Made by a program: the position numbers and the translations under genes. A DNA stretch of 8,311 bases from Clostridiales bacterium. Its GTDB lineage: Bacteria > Bacillota > Clostridia > Oscillospirales > Oscillospiraceae. The stretch spans positions 1-8,311 of the forward strand of contig JAAYWX010000347.1 in the NCBI GenBank assembly GCA_012516225.1, given 5' to 3'. This document shows positions 1-6,600 of this stretch, in pieces. The notes beneath the pieces were generated by a model. It did no database searches and was not told where the DNA came from. It saw nothing but the letters and a program-made list of their open reading frames with translations. Position 1 is the stretch's first letter, and every line of letters begins with the position of its first letter.

Positions 1-1
1 A

Positions 2-676
2 TATAAATGGATTAGAGTTCCCCTATGTATGGGCATAGCTTTCCCGTTTATTGCGCTTCTCATGACCTATTCCCGTTCCTGCTGGATTTCAATGCTTCTT
101 ACCTGCATTGTATTCGTCTACTATGCAAACAAAAAGCTCATTCCCGCCTTTTTCCTTATATGCGTTGCTGCCATTCCGTTCCTGCCTGACAGCGTAATGG
201 TTCGAATTGCAAGCCTTTTTAATTCCCATGATTCTTCTAATATGTTCAGAATATATGTATGGTCGGGCACCTTAAAAATAGTGCGAGATTACTTTCTCAC
301 TGGCATAGGTCTTGGGCCAGACAGCTTTGCGGTCGTCTATCCCGCTTATGCCAATCCCCATGCGCTTATAGGTGCACCGCACAGCCATATGGTATATATG
401 GAGCTTATAATAGAGCTTGGAATTCTCGGGTTCATATCCTTTATGTGGTATATGCTAAGGCTTTGGAAAGATACCGCCTGCTCCCTTCTCAGAACACCGC
501 AGATCATCCCGCGTTTTGTTCTGATTGCCTGCATTTCAAGCCTTGTTGGCATTTCCTTTGCCTTCGGTGTGGAATATGTATGGTATTATCCGCGAACATT
601 TTTCGCATATTTTATTCTGATGGGAATTGCCTCCTCGGCTATCAGAATTTCAAAAGAAGCCCGTCCGGATAATTAA
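2..676 (+). CDS. O-antigen ligase / Wzy-type polymerase family protein, C-terminal part (5' end outside window)
   Basis: The reading frame is open to the left edge (codons from base 2), so the ATG at 29 is probably internal and the gene is truncated by the window. The visible 224 residues are mostly hydrophobic with several membrane segments. They carry features of the O-antigen ligase (Wzy_C) family: a 'TYSRSCW' segment ending a helix, an extracytoplasmic loop with 'NMFRIYVWSGTLKIVRD', then 'GIGLGPDSFAVVYPAY' and a 'HSHMVYMELIIELGILG' stretch entering the next helix. Known members sit in the cytoplasmic membrane and join or polymerise lipid-linked glycans. In a Gram-positive the likely role is exopolysaccharide, capsule or other wall-glycan assembly, but the substrate cannot be read from sequence. 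It ends with TAA and a short charged tail. The next gene starts 26 bases later, so co-transcription is likely. Confidence 0.85.
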   Translation, partial: YKWIRVPLCMGIAFPFIALLMTYSRSCWISMLLTCIVFVYYANKKLIPAFFLICVAAIPFLPDSVMVRIASLFNSHDSSNMFRIYVWSGTLKIVRDYFLTGIGLGPDSFAVVYPAYANPHALIGAPHSHMVYMELIIELGILGFISFMWYMLRLWKDTACSLLRTPQIIPRFVLIACISSLVGISFAFGVEYVWYYPRTFFAYFILMGIASSAIRISKEARPDN

Positions 677-686
677 ACTATTAAAT

Positions 687-693
687 AGAGGAG
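687..693 (+). promoter_or_regulatory. Ribosome binding site deciding the ECF S-component start
   Basis: AGAGGAG ends directly against an ATG at 694, which leaves no room for initiation there. It lies 9 bases before the ATG at 703. The start at 703 is therefore preferred. Confidence 0.75.
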
Positions 694-702
694 ATGGTTT
701 TT

Positions 703-1212
703 ATGAAAAACGCCGACACAAAAAAAATAGTCTGGGGTGGTCTGTTTACTGCTCTGACAACAGTCGCCACTCTTATAACTTTTCCTGTCCCCTCTCCAAA
801 CGGCTATGTCAATGCGGGAGATGCCCTTGTTATTGTAAGTGCCTTTCTCCTTAACCCCTTATGGGGAGCCATTGCCGCCGGGCTCGGCTCTGCACTTTCG
901 GATGTATTCCTCGGATATTTTATTTATGCTCCTGCAACCTTGGTTATCAAAGCTCTTATGGCCCTTGCAGCCGGCGCTATTCTTCGAAAATTCAAGGATA
1001 AAAATCCGCTTCTTTCGGCTGTTCTTGGAAGTGTGGCAGCTGAATTGATCATGATATCCGGATATTTTGCCTATGAATCTGTCATATACAGTGTGGAAGG
1101 AGCAATCGGCGCACTTGCAGGCAACTGCTTCCAAGGCGTTTTTGGTGCCGCAGCCGGTACTGTTCTTTTCTTTGCATTAATCCGCATCCCCTACGTGAAA
1201 AAAAATTTTTAA
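703..1212 (+). CDS. ECF transporter S component (vitamin/micronutrient-binding membrane subunit)
   Basis: A 169-residue, very hydrophobic protein with about five to six membrane segments, the usual size for the substrate-binding S subunit of energy-coupling-factor transporters. It resembles the riboflavin-type/HmpT-like S family. After a short Lys-rich N-terminus (MKNADTKK), the first helix has small residues (G13, A17, A22) of the kind used to dock on EcfT. A loop with 'PSPNGYVNAGDALV' (N37, G39, D40) is typical of this family's substrate-side segment. 'GSALSDVFLGYFIYAPATLVIKAL' follows, and the protein ends in a basic KKNF tail. S components bind a vitamin or precursor and use shared EcfA/EcfA'/EcfT proteins for ATP-driven import. 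None of those is in the window, so this is probably a stand-alone group II S unit. The substrate cannot be assigned. A longer start at 694 is rejected because it abuts the ribosome binding site. ABC-F follows after 22 bases. Confidence 0.85.
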   Translation: MKNADTKKIVWGGLFTALTTVATLITFPVPSPNGYVNAGDALVIVSAFLLNPLWGAIAAGLGSALSDVFLGYFIYAPATLVIKALMALAAGAILRKFKDKNPLLSAVLGSVAAELIMISGYFAYESVIYSVEGAIGALAGNCFQGVFGAAAGTVLFFALIRIPYVKKNF

Positions 1213-1234
1213 CATCTTGCATAGGAGTTATTGA

Positions 1235-2830
1235 ATGATTACAGTTGAAAATCTTGCGCTTCAGTTCGGCGGTCAGAAACTGTTTGACAAGGTGGATCTT
1301 CAGTTTACGGCAGGAAACTGCTATGGCATAATCGGCGCAAACGGAGCTGGCAAGTCCACTTTCCTTAAAATACTTTCAGGTGAACTGACAGGCTATGACG
1401 GCACCGTAACGGTCGATAAAAAATGCCGCATGTCTGTCCTTAAGCAGGACCAGAATATGTATGACGAGTACAGTGTTATGGACACTGTAATAATTGGAAA
1501 CAAGCGTCTTTATGAGTGTGGTAAGGAAAAGGACGCTATTTATGAAAAACCTGATTTTTCCGATGAGGACGGAATACGTGCCGCAGAACTTGAAGAAGAA
1601 TTCGCAGAGCTTGGCGGCTGGGAGGCTGAGAGTGACGCTTCTCGTATTCTTCAGGGTCTTGGCATACCAACCGAGCTCCACCGTTGCCGCATGTCAGAAC
1701 TTGAAGGACGGCAGAAAGTCAAAGTCCTGCTTGCGCAGGCGCTTTTTGGTCATCCTGACATAATTCTTCTGGACGAACCTACTAACAACCTTGACCTTGC
1801 TTCCGTTGTTTGGTTGGAAGACTTTCTTTTGGATTATGACGGAACAGTTCTTGTCGTTTCTCATGACCGCTATTTTCTGAATACGGTGTGCACGCACATT
1901 GTCGATATAGACTACGGCAAAATAAAAATGTATGTCGGCAACTATGATTTCTGGTACGAATCCAGCCAGCTCATGCAGCGGCTGATTAAGGACCAGAACA
2001 AAAAAGCCGAGCAAAAAATTCAGGAGTTGCAAAGTTTTATTGCACGTTTTTCCGCGAACAAATCAAAGTCCCGCCAAGCTACAAGCCGCCGCAAACTGCT
2101 TGAAAAAATTACGGTTGAGGAAATGCCGGCCTCTTCCCGCCGCTATCCTTGGGTGGGCTTTAAGGCTGAACGGGAGCCGGGAAAGGACCGCCTTTTTGTT
2201 TCAGACGTCAGTAAAACTATAGACGGGGTAAAGGTTCTTAACAAAGTCAGTTTCATTATGGGCAAAGACGATAAGATAGCTCTTATCGGCAAGAACGAAA
2301 TTGCCGTAACGCCCCTGTTTAAGATTCTTGCCGGCGAAATGGACCCCGATGAAGGAGAAGTAAAGTGGGGAGTATCAACCACTCAGGCTTACTTCCCTAA
2401 AGATCACAGCTCTTACTTTGATAATTGCGACCTTGATATAATGGACTGGATCCGCCAGTTCTCGGAAGATAAACGTGAAAGCTACCTCCGAACTTTCCTC
2501 GGCCGTATGTTGTTTTCAAATGATGACGTATATAAAAAGGTAAGCGTACTTTCGGGGGGTGAAAGAGTCCGTTGTATGCTCAGCAAAATGATGCTTTCTG
2601 GGGCTAATGTCCTTATGTTCGACCAGCCTACAAACCATCTTGACCTCGAAAGCATTGCGGCACTAAACAATGGTATGGCCGCTTTTGAATATAACATAAT
2701 CTTTTCAAGCCATGACCATCAGCTTACGCAGACGGTTGCAAACCGCATTATCGAGCTTACCGATGACGGTTGTATAGACCGCCTTTGCACATACGATGAG
2801 TATATGCATATAGCTGATAAGAAAGATTGA
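1235..2830 (+). CDS. ABC-F family ATPase, YkpA/YbiT type
   Basis: A 531-residue soluble protein with two ABC nucleotide-binding domains and no membrane segments, close in pattern to Bacillus YkpA. NBD1 has Walker A GANGAGKST (34-42), a divergent signature LEGRQ (156-160) and Walker B with DEPTNNLD (E181). A charged helical linker (about 243-295) corresponds to the tRNA-interacting inter-domain segment of ABC-F proteins. NBD2 has a degenerate Walker A, GKNEIAVT (352-359, no GK[S/T]), a canonical signature LSGGE (439-443) and Walker B with DQPTNHLD, where the usual catalytic Glu is Gln464. ABC-F proteins bind the ribosomal E site and modulate translation; some give antibiotic resistance, but this subgroup is usually regarded as housekeeping and its exact role is unsettled. 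The start is set by AGGAG (1223-1227), 7 bases before ATG. The gene is last in its operon, with terminators following. Confidence 0.92.
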   Translation: MITVENLALQFGGQKLFDKVDLQFTAGNCYGIIGANGAGKSTFLKILSGELTGYDGTVTVDKKCRMSVLKQDQNMYDEYSVMDTVIIGNKRLYECGKEKDAIYEKPDFSDEDGIRAAELEEEFAELGGWEAESDASRILQGLGIPTELHRCRMSELEGRQKVKVLLAQALFGHPDIILLDEPTNNLDLASVVWLEDFLLDYDGTVLVVSHDRYFLNTVCTHIVDIDYGKIKMYVGNYDFWYESSQLMQRLIKDQNKKAEQKIQELQSFIARFSANKSKSRQATSRRKLLEKITVEEMPASSRRYPWVGFKAEREPGKDRLFVSDVSKTIDGVKVLNKVSFIMGKDDKIALIGKNEIAVTPLFKILAGEMDPDEGEVKWGVSTTQAYFPKDHSSYFDNCDLDIMDWIRQFSEDKRESYLRTFLGRMLFSNDDVYKKVSVLSGGERVRCMLSKMMLSGANVLMFDQPTNHLDLESIAALNNGMAAFEYNIIFSSHDHQLTQTVANRIIELTDDGCIDRLCTYDEYMHIADKKD

Positions 2831-2851
2831 CGGTAAACCCAAATATCCCAT

Positions 2852-2911
2852 AAAATAATGTCTGCTGAAAGAATCTAAAAAAGTTTTCTTCATCAGACAT
2901 TATTTTTCTTT
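2852..2911 (+). terminator. Rho-independent terminator after the ABC-F gene
   Basis: A perfect 13-bp inverted repeat (2852-2864 with 2894-2906; AAAATAATGTCTG and its complement) extends inward with a further TGA/TCA pairing after one mismatch. The run TTTTTCTTT ends the right arm and follows it. It begins 22 bases after the ABC-F stop. The T-rich tail is on the plus strand, so it mainly serves that gene. Confidence 0.75.
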
Positions 2912-2978
2912 AAAATACCGCGTAAAGCGCTTACCGTCCAAGCGTAAGCACCAAGTTTATTTCGCCGATTTTTTAATT

Positions 2979-3015
2979 AAAACAGCGGAGCTCTGCTAAA
3001 AGCCCCGCTGTTTTT
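2979..3015. terminator. Bidirectional rho-independent terminator
   Basis: Arms 2979-2992 and 3001-3014 pair over 14 positions (outer core AAAACAGCGG/CCGCTGTTTT) with an 8-base loop. The single A-C mismatch in the plus-strand RNA becomes a G-U wobble in the minus-strand RNA, so the stem is more complete for the leftward transcript. T runs flank both sides: TTTTT on the plus strand, TTTTAATT on the minus strand. Its position between convergent genes suits shared use. Confidence 0.75.
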
Positions 3016-3121
3016 AAGAACAAGCTATTAATATTAACTTCTGCCGAAAAACACGGCATGACTCGGACATATTTGCAAAAACATAAATGTCCGTCTGAAA
3101 GCAAACAACGGCTTTTATATG

Positions 3122-3403
3122 TTATGCCTGTTCTTCTTTAATTTTTGCAAAGCATTCACTGCAGTAAACGGGTCTGTCAGACTTGGGCTCGAAAGGTACC
3201 TTAGCTTCCTTGCCGCAAGCCGCACAGGTCGCCGTAAAGTATTCGCGCGGACCGCGAGTTGCGTTCTTTCTTGCATCACGACAATTTTTGCAGCGCTGAG
3301 GCTCATTCTGGAAACCGCGCTCTGCATAAAATTCCTGTTCACCTGCTGTGAACACAAATTCATTACCGCATTCCTTGCATACTAATGTTTTGTCTTCGAA
3401 CAT
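3122..3403 (-). CDS. Small zinc-ribbon protein with two four-cysteine knuckles
   Basis: A 93-residue soluble protein with eight cysteines in four CxxC pairs: C9/C12, C38/C41, C60/C63 and C81/C84. The first half ('LVCKECGNEFVFTAGEQEFY...RCKNCR') matches the 'probable zinc-ribbon' domain seen in many small Clostridia proteins. The second half ('CAACGKEAKVPFEP...YCSEC') matches the CxxC-x17-CxxC zinc-binding type. Each half should bind one zinc ion. Such proteins are common but have no firmly established function; nucleic-acid or protein binding is only an inference. The start is supported by AGAGAGG about 9 bases before ATG. The gene follows the sigma-factor gene by 48 bases with no convincing terminator between them, so shared transcription is possible. 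The 2979-3015 terminator lies downstream. Confidence 0.85.
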   Translation of the reverse strand: MFEDKTLVCKECGNEFVFTAGEQEFYAERGFQNEPQRCKNCRDARKNATRGPREYFTATCAACGKEAKVPFEPKSDRPVYCSECFAKIKEEQA

Positions 3404-3451
3404 GATAAATCCTCTCTTTGAAAAAACTTACCCTTCCGGGCATCTATGCGA

Positions 3452-4072
3452 TCAGCCTTTGCTGACGTCGCTGAGGTAAAGGTTCTGCGCAAGCTTGCGC
3501 CTAATGCGCTGCACGGCATTGTCAACGGACTTTTCTGTTTTGCCGCATATATCTGCAATCTCTGAATATGACAGTCCGCTGAGGTAAAGGTTTAATATCT
3601 CACTTTCAAACTTTGACAAACACCGTGAATAAGTTTGGATAATCTCATCCGCGCTTTCTCTTGCCAGCACCTGTTCTTCAGGAGAGCGCCTGTAAACTTC
3701 GCCGTAAGATATCGCATTGGATAAGTTCTCATCCGAGAGGACATCGTCAAACGACACCATATCGTTCAGGGGTTCGTGTTTTTTGCGTGAGGCTGTCTTT
3801 ATAGCTGAATAGATGCGACGTTTAACACAAATTTCTGCATAGGTCTTAAAAGATGTGTTCATGGAAAAATCAAATTCACGTATCGCAGAAAGCAGACCCA
3901 GCATTCCTTCCTGAATCAGGTCTTCCCCATCTCCTCCGACCAAAAAGAACGGTCTGGAGCATATTTTAACCAAACGAGCATAGCGCATTGCAAGCTGTTC
4001 TTCCGCGACTTTATCGCCCGACCTAACCAAGCGCAACAACTCAGTATCACTGAGATTAGAGTAACTTTCCAT
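3452..4072 (-). CDS. sigH: RNA polymerase sigma factor, SigH (Spo0H)-like
   Basis: A sigma-70 family protein of 206 residues from the ATG at 4072. Region 2 starts near residue 8 (LSDTELLRLVRSGD) and contains FFLVGGDGEDLIQEGMLGL (about 43-61), with the 'EDLIQEG' core-binding box. TSFKTYAEICVKRRIYSAIKT and 'SRKKHEPLN' follow; all are hallmarks of the Spo0H group. Region 4 has a helix-turn-helix, 'SYSEIADICGKTEKSVDNAVQRIRRKL' (about 168-194), for -35 recognition. In Bacilli and Clostridia, SigH directs transition-state, competence and early sporulation genes; which of these apply here is unknown. A longer reading from a TTG at 4105 is rejected because that TTG overlaps the -10 box of the gene's own promoter. 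The ATG at 4072 has only a weak ribosome binding site (GGA, 8 bases upstream). The placement behind glmM, away from the usual secE/nusG neighbourhood, is notable. SigH-like is firm; strict orthology is less so. Confidence 0.87.
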   Translation of the reverse strand: MESYSNLSDTELLRLVRSGDKVAEEQLAMRYARLVKICSRPFFLVGGDGEDLIQEGMLGLLSAIREFDFSMNTSFKTYAEICVKRRIYSAIKTASRKKHEPLNDMVSFDDVLSDENLSNAISYGEVYRRSPEEQVLARESADEIIQTYSRCLSKFESEILNLYLSGLSYSEIADICGKTEKSVDNAVQRIRRKLAQNLYLSDVSKG

Positions 4073-4104
4073 AACACCAGTCCATCTATCCCTAAACGCT
4101 TCCA

Positions 4105-4133
4105 AGTATAGTATATTTTTTACAAAAAGTCAA
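4105..4133 (-). promoter_or_regulatory. Near-consensus sigma-A promoter for the sigH-like gene
   Basis: Reading the minus strand, -35 TTGACT (4133-4128) and -10 TATACT (4110-4105) are separated by exactly 17 bases, with an A/T-rich spacer. Transcription should start near 4098 and give a leader of about 26 bases before the ATG at 4072. The promoter lies in the short gap after glmM, so the sigma gene can be expressed independently of the ruv-glmM operon. Confidence 0.85.
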
Positions 4134-4147
4134 GCATATTTATCTTA

Positions 4148-5524
4148 CTAATTTACACCTTTAATCCCATTTGCCAATTTTTCGATAAACGACGACAACC
4201 TTAGTGCCGTATCCTTGGAAACATCATCGTCCACGGCCTCAACCATCACGCGGATTAAAGCTTCCGTCCCTGACGGGCGAACCAGTATTCTACCCGATTT
4301 TCCCAAAGCCTTCTGCTCTTCCTCTATCATTTTTTTCAGTTTTTCATCATCCATTATCTTTTTTTTGACTTCATTTCCTCCTTCAATTGCTATGTTTCGC
4401 AAAACCTGAGGATATGTAGGGATTTCTGCAGCAAGCTCCGAGAGTTTTTTGCCGCTTTGACTCAGTACCTTTAGAAAACGCACCGCAGCAAGCTGTCCGT
4501 CGCCCGTCGTAGCGTAATCAAGAAAAATCAAGTGCCCCGACTGCTCTCCGCCAAGGTTAAACCCGTTATCCAGCATCATTTCAAGCACGTTGCGATCGCC
4601 TACCGCGGCACAATGGAGCTCAATCCCGTTTCTGCTGCAGAATTCGTGGAATCCGAGATTGGACATAACAGTTGCAACTATGGCGTTTTTGTTCAGTTTG
4701 CCTTCCTGTGCCATTGCCTTCCCGCAAATCGCCATAATTTTGTCGCCGTCAACCAGATTTCCTTTTTCATCGACAGCCAAGCAGCGGTCGGCATCTCCGT
4801 CAAAGGCAAGACCAATGTCAAATCCTCCGGCTACCACCATACGGCTCAGTCCTTCAATGTGGGTAGACCCGCAGCCTGCATTTATGTTGCAGCCGTCCGG
4901 GTGATCTTTGATAAGTTCAAGTTCAAGCGGAAACCTCCCGAAAATATCGTTAGCCGTCCTTGTTGCCGCACCGTTTGAACAATCTATCATAACTTTCAGA
5001 CGGCCTATTTTGCCTTCCGAAACGGAAACAATGTGTTCTACATATCTATCCACATATTCGTTTCCCCGCGAAACAATTCTGCCTATATCTCCGTCCGTTT
5101 TTGCCGCCAGCGGCTCATCGCTGTCTATAAGTTCCTCTATCCGCAGCTCCAGCTCATCACTGAGCTTGAATCCCTTTGAATTGAAAATCTTAATTCCGTT
5201 ATGCTCGTAAGGATTGTGCGAAGCGGAAATGACTATTCCCGCATCCGCGCCACAGTCCGCCGTTATAAACGCCACTGCGGGGGTAGGTATGACGCCGAGC
5301 GGCATAACATCAGCCCCGGCCGAGCAAAGCCCGGCAGTTATTGCCGCTTCAAGCATATCACATGATATCCTTGTGTCCTTTCCTATTGTAAAAAGCGGCT
5401 TTCTGTTTTCCGTATTCTCCGACAGAACCATTGCCGCCGCCTGCCCTACCCTAAAGGCAAGAGACGCGTCAAGTCCTTTGTTAACAATTCCGCGGATTCC
5501 GTCTGTTCCAAAATACTTTCCCAA
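4148..5524 (-). CDS. glmM: Phosphoglucosamine mutase
   Basis: This enzyme converts glucosamine-6-phosphate to glucosamine-1-phosphate in the cytoplasm, on the route to UDP-GlcNAc for peptidoglycan and wall glycans. From the TTG at 5524 the product is 458 residues, close to the family's usual size. It opens with the family motif GKYFGTDGIRG. The phospho-serine loop is ASHNP with the serine at residue 102, the same number as the active serine of E. coli GlmM. The metal loop is DGDADR (242-247), the sugar-binding loop GEQSGH (326-331), and the C-terminal phosphate-binding motif RPSGTE (416-421). All four domains are present. A longer reading from a TTG at 5539 is disfavoured: GGAGGA (5537-5532) lies within that extension and sits 7 bases before the TTG at 5524. 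The start is 20 bases after the ruvB stop, so it is co-transcribed with ruvCAB. It ends with TAG. Confidence 0.96.
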   Translation of the reverse strand: MGKYFGTDGIRGIVNKGLDASLAFRVGQAAAMVLSENTENRKPLFTIGKDTRISCDMLEAAITAGLCSAGADVMPLGVIPTPAVAFITADCGADAGIVISASHNPYEHNGIKIFNSKGFKLSDELELRIEELIDSDEPLAAKTDGDIGRIVSRGNEYVDRYVEHIVSVSEGKIGRLKVMIDCSNGAATRTANDIFGRFPLELELIKDHPDGCNINAGCGSTHIEGLSRMVVAGGFDIGLAFDGDADRCLAVDEKGNLVDGDKIMAICGKAMAQEGKLNKNAIVATVMSNLGFHEFCSRNGIELHCAAVGDRNVLEMMLDNGFNLGGEQSGHLIFLDYATTGDGQLAAVRFLKVLSQSGKKLSELAAEIPTYPQVLRNIAIEGGNEVKKKIMDDEKLKKMIEEEQKALGKSGRILVRPSGTEALIRVMVEAVDDDVSKDTALRLSSFIEKLANGIKGVN

Positions 5525-5531
5525 TCGGTAT

Positions 5532-5537
5532 TCCTCC
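5532..5537 (-). promoter_or_regulatory. Ribosome binding site deciding the glmM start
   Basis: GGAGGA on the minus strand lies 7 bases before the TTG at 5524. It overlaps the alternative upstream TTG (5539-5537), which has no such site of its own. Confidence 0.85.
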
Positions 5538-5544
5538 AAAATAT

Positions 5545-6585
5545 TTACAGTTCTATTTGCTGCTGTCCGATATATTCTATTCCGAGGTGGTCATACGCTT
5601 TTTTTGTAATGCAGCGCCCGCGCGGAGTGCGCGTCAAAAAGCCCTGCTGAAGAAGATACGGCTCGTATACATCCTCAAGCGTAACAGCTTCCTCATTTAT
5701 AGTGGCCGCAAGAGTATCAAGCCCTACCGGCCCTCCTCCGTAAAACTCGATTATGCTTCTCAGCATACGCCTGTCAAGTGCATCAAGCCCCATTTTATCT
5801 ACTTCAAGACGGGTAAGCGCCTCGTCCGCAACAGCCTGCGTTATGATGCCGCTTGCACGAACCTGTGCGTAATCCCTCACACGGCGGAGCAGCCTGTTTG
5901 CAATTCTCGGCGTTCCTCTGCTGCGGCAGGCAATCTCATGTGCACCGTCATGTTCAATTTCTATTCCGAGAATATGCGCGCTGCGCTCTATTATAAGCTG
6001 AAGTTCTTCAGGCGTATAAAGTTCCAGCCGCAGCGTTACACCAAAACGGTCGCGCAGCGGTGCCGTAAGCTGTCCGGAACGTGTTGTTGCACCTATAAGC
6101 GTAAACTTTGGCAGGTCAAGCCTTATCGAGTTTGCAGATGGACCCTTCCCTATTATTATATCTATGGCGTAATCTTCCATGGCAGGATAAAGAATTTCCT
6201 CAACCGTACGGTTAAGCCTGTGGATTTCATCTACAAACAGTATATCGTTTTCCTGAAGATTAGTAAGAAGTGCGGCGAGATCGCCCGGTTTTTCTATAGT
6301 CGGTCCGGACGTTATACGCATATTTACTCCCATTTCATTTGCGATTATCCCTGCCAAAGTCGTTTTTCCAAGCCCCGGCGGACCGTGGAGAAGAACATGG
6401 TCAAGCGGCTCTTTCCGCATTTTTGCGGCCTCTATAAAAATACTCAGATTTTCTTTCGCTTTTTTCTGTCCTATATATTCGCTAAGTGTCCGGGGACGCA
6501 GGGATCCCTCGCTGTAATCTTCGGGCAGCATTGCGGCAGAGGTGATTATATTTTCTTCATCATCTTTTGAAAAGCTGATACTCAA
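5545..6585 (-). CDS. ruvB: Holliday junction branch-migration motor RuvB
   Basis: An AAA+ ATPase of 346 residues, full length for the family. It forms hexameric rings on either side of a RuvA-bound Holliday junction and pumps DNA through it. Visible motifs: 'LRPRTLSEYIGQ' (29-40) at the domain entry; Walker A GPPGLGKT (68-75); Walker B box DEIH (119-122); sensor 1 ATTRSG (166-171); the arginine-finger region LRDRFG (177-182); 'GTPRIANRLLRRVRDYA' (sensor 2 region); and a C-terminal winged helix with 'FLTRTPRGR'. The start is TTG at 6585, given by AGGAGGG (6600-6594) 8 bases upstream. That site overlaps the ruvA stop codon, so the two genes are probably translationally coupled. glmM follows 20 bases after the TAA. 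Confidence 0.97.
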   Translation of the reverse strand: MSISFSKDDEENIITSAAMLPEDYSEGSLRPRTLSEYIGQKKAKENLSIFIEAAKMRKEPLDHVLLHGPPGLGKTTLAGIIANEMGVNMRITSGPTIEKPGDLAALLTNLQENDILFVDEIHRLNRTVEEILYPAMEDYAIDIIIGKGPSANSIRLDLPKFTLIGATTRSGQLTAPLRDRFGVTLRLELYTPEELQLIIERSAHILGIEIEHDGAHEIACRSRGTPRIANRLLRRVRDYAQVRASGIITQAVADEALTRLEVDKMGLDALDRRMLRSIIEFYGGGPVGLDTLAATINEEAVTLEDVYEPYLLQQGFLTRTPRGRCITKKAYDHLGIEYIGQQQIEL

Positions 6586-6593
6586 CGCCGATG

Positions 6594-6600
6594 CCCTCCT
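6594..6600 (-). promoter_or_regulatory. Strong ribosome binding site for ruvB, overlapping the ruvA stop
   Basis: AGGAGGG on the minus strand is 8 bases from the ruvB TTG start at 6585. Its first bases lie in the ruvA TAG (6601-6599). This supports the non-ATG start and suggests coupling. Confidence 0.85.

Larger units (their letters stand above)
2831..3121. other. Non-coding convergent intergenic stretch with several hairpins
   Basis: This stretch of 291 bases lies between the converging ABC-F and zinc-knuckle genes and shows no credible gene. Besides the two terminators annotated separately, it holds a small hairpin GCTTAC/GTAAGC (2929-2934 with 2944-2949), a 5-bp hairpin TGCCG/CGGCA (3042-3046 with 3054-3058) and a 7-bp hairpin CGGACAT/ATGTCCG (3064-3070 with 3087-3093). 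None of these three has a T tract, so they are not called terminators. They may simply be part of the 3' end of the minus-strand transcript. Confidence 0.6.

Noticed and set aside
3425..3442. Possible terminator between the sigma gene and the zinc-knuckle gene (CCC/GGG hairpin followed by a T run on the minus strand)
   Set aside because: The stem is only three to four base pairs, too weak to call a terminator.
4073..4105. N-terminal extension of the sigma factor from TTG at 4105
   Set aside because: The TTG overlaps the last base of the -10 box, so it precedes the expected transcript, and it has no ribosome binding site.
5525..5539. Five-residue N-terminal extension of GlmM from TTG at 5539
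   Set aside because: The ribosome binding site GGAGGA lies inside this extension, and the trimmed start places the active serine at 102 as in E. coli GlmM.
4532..5609. Several plus-strand open frames opposite glmM
   Set aside because: They are antisense to a clearly conserved enzyme, have Ser/Pro-biased composition and no family motifs.
5557..6570. Long plus-strand open frame of 337 codons opposite ruvB
   Set aside because: It is a shadow of the conserved ruvB gene. The translation is rich in Lys, Arg, Tyr and Cys, has no recognisable domain and lacks a ribosome binding site.
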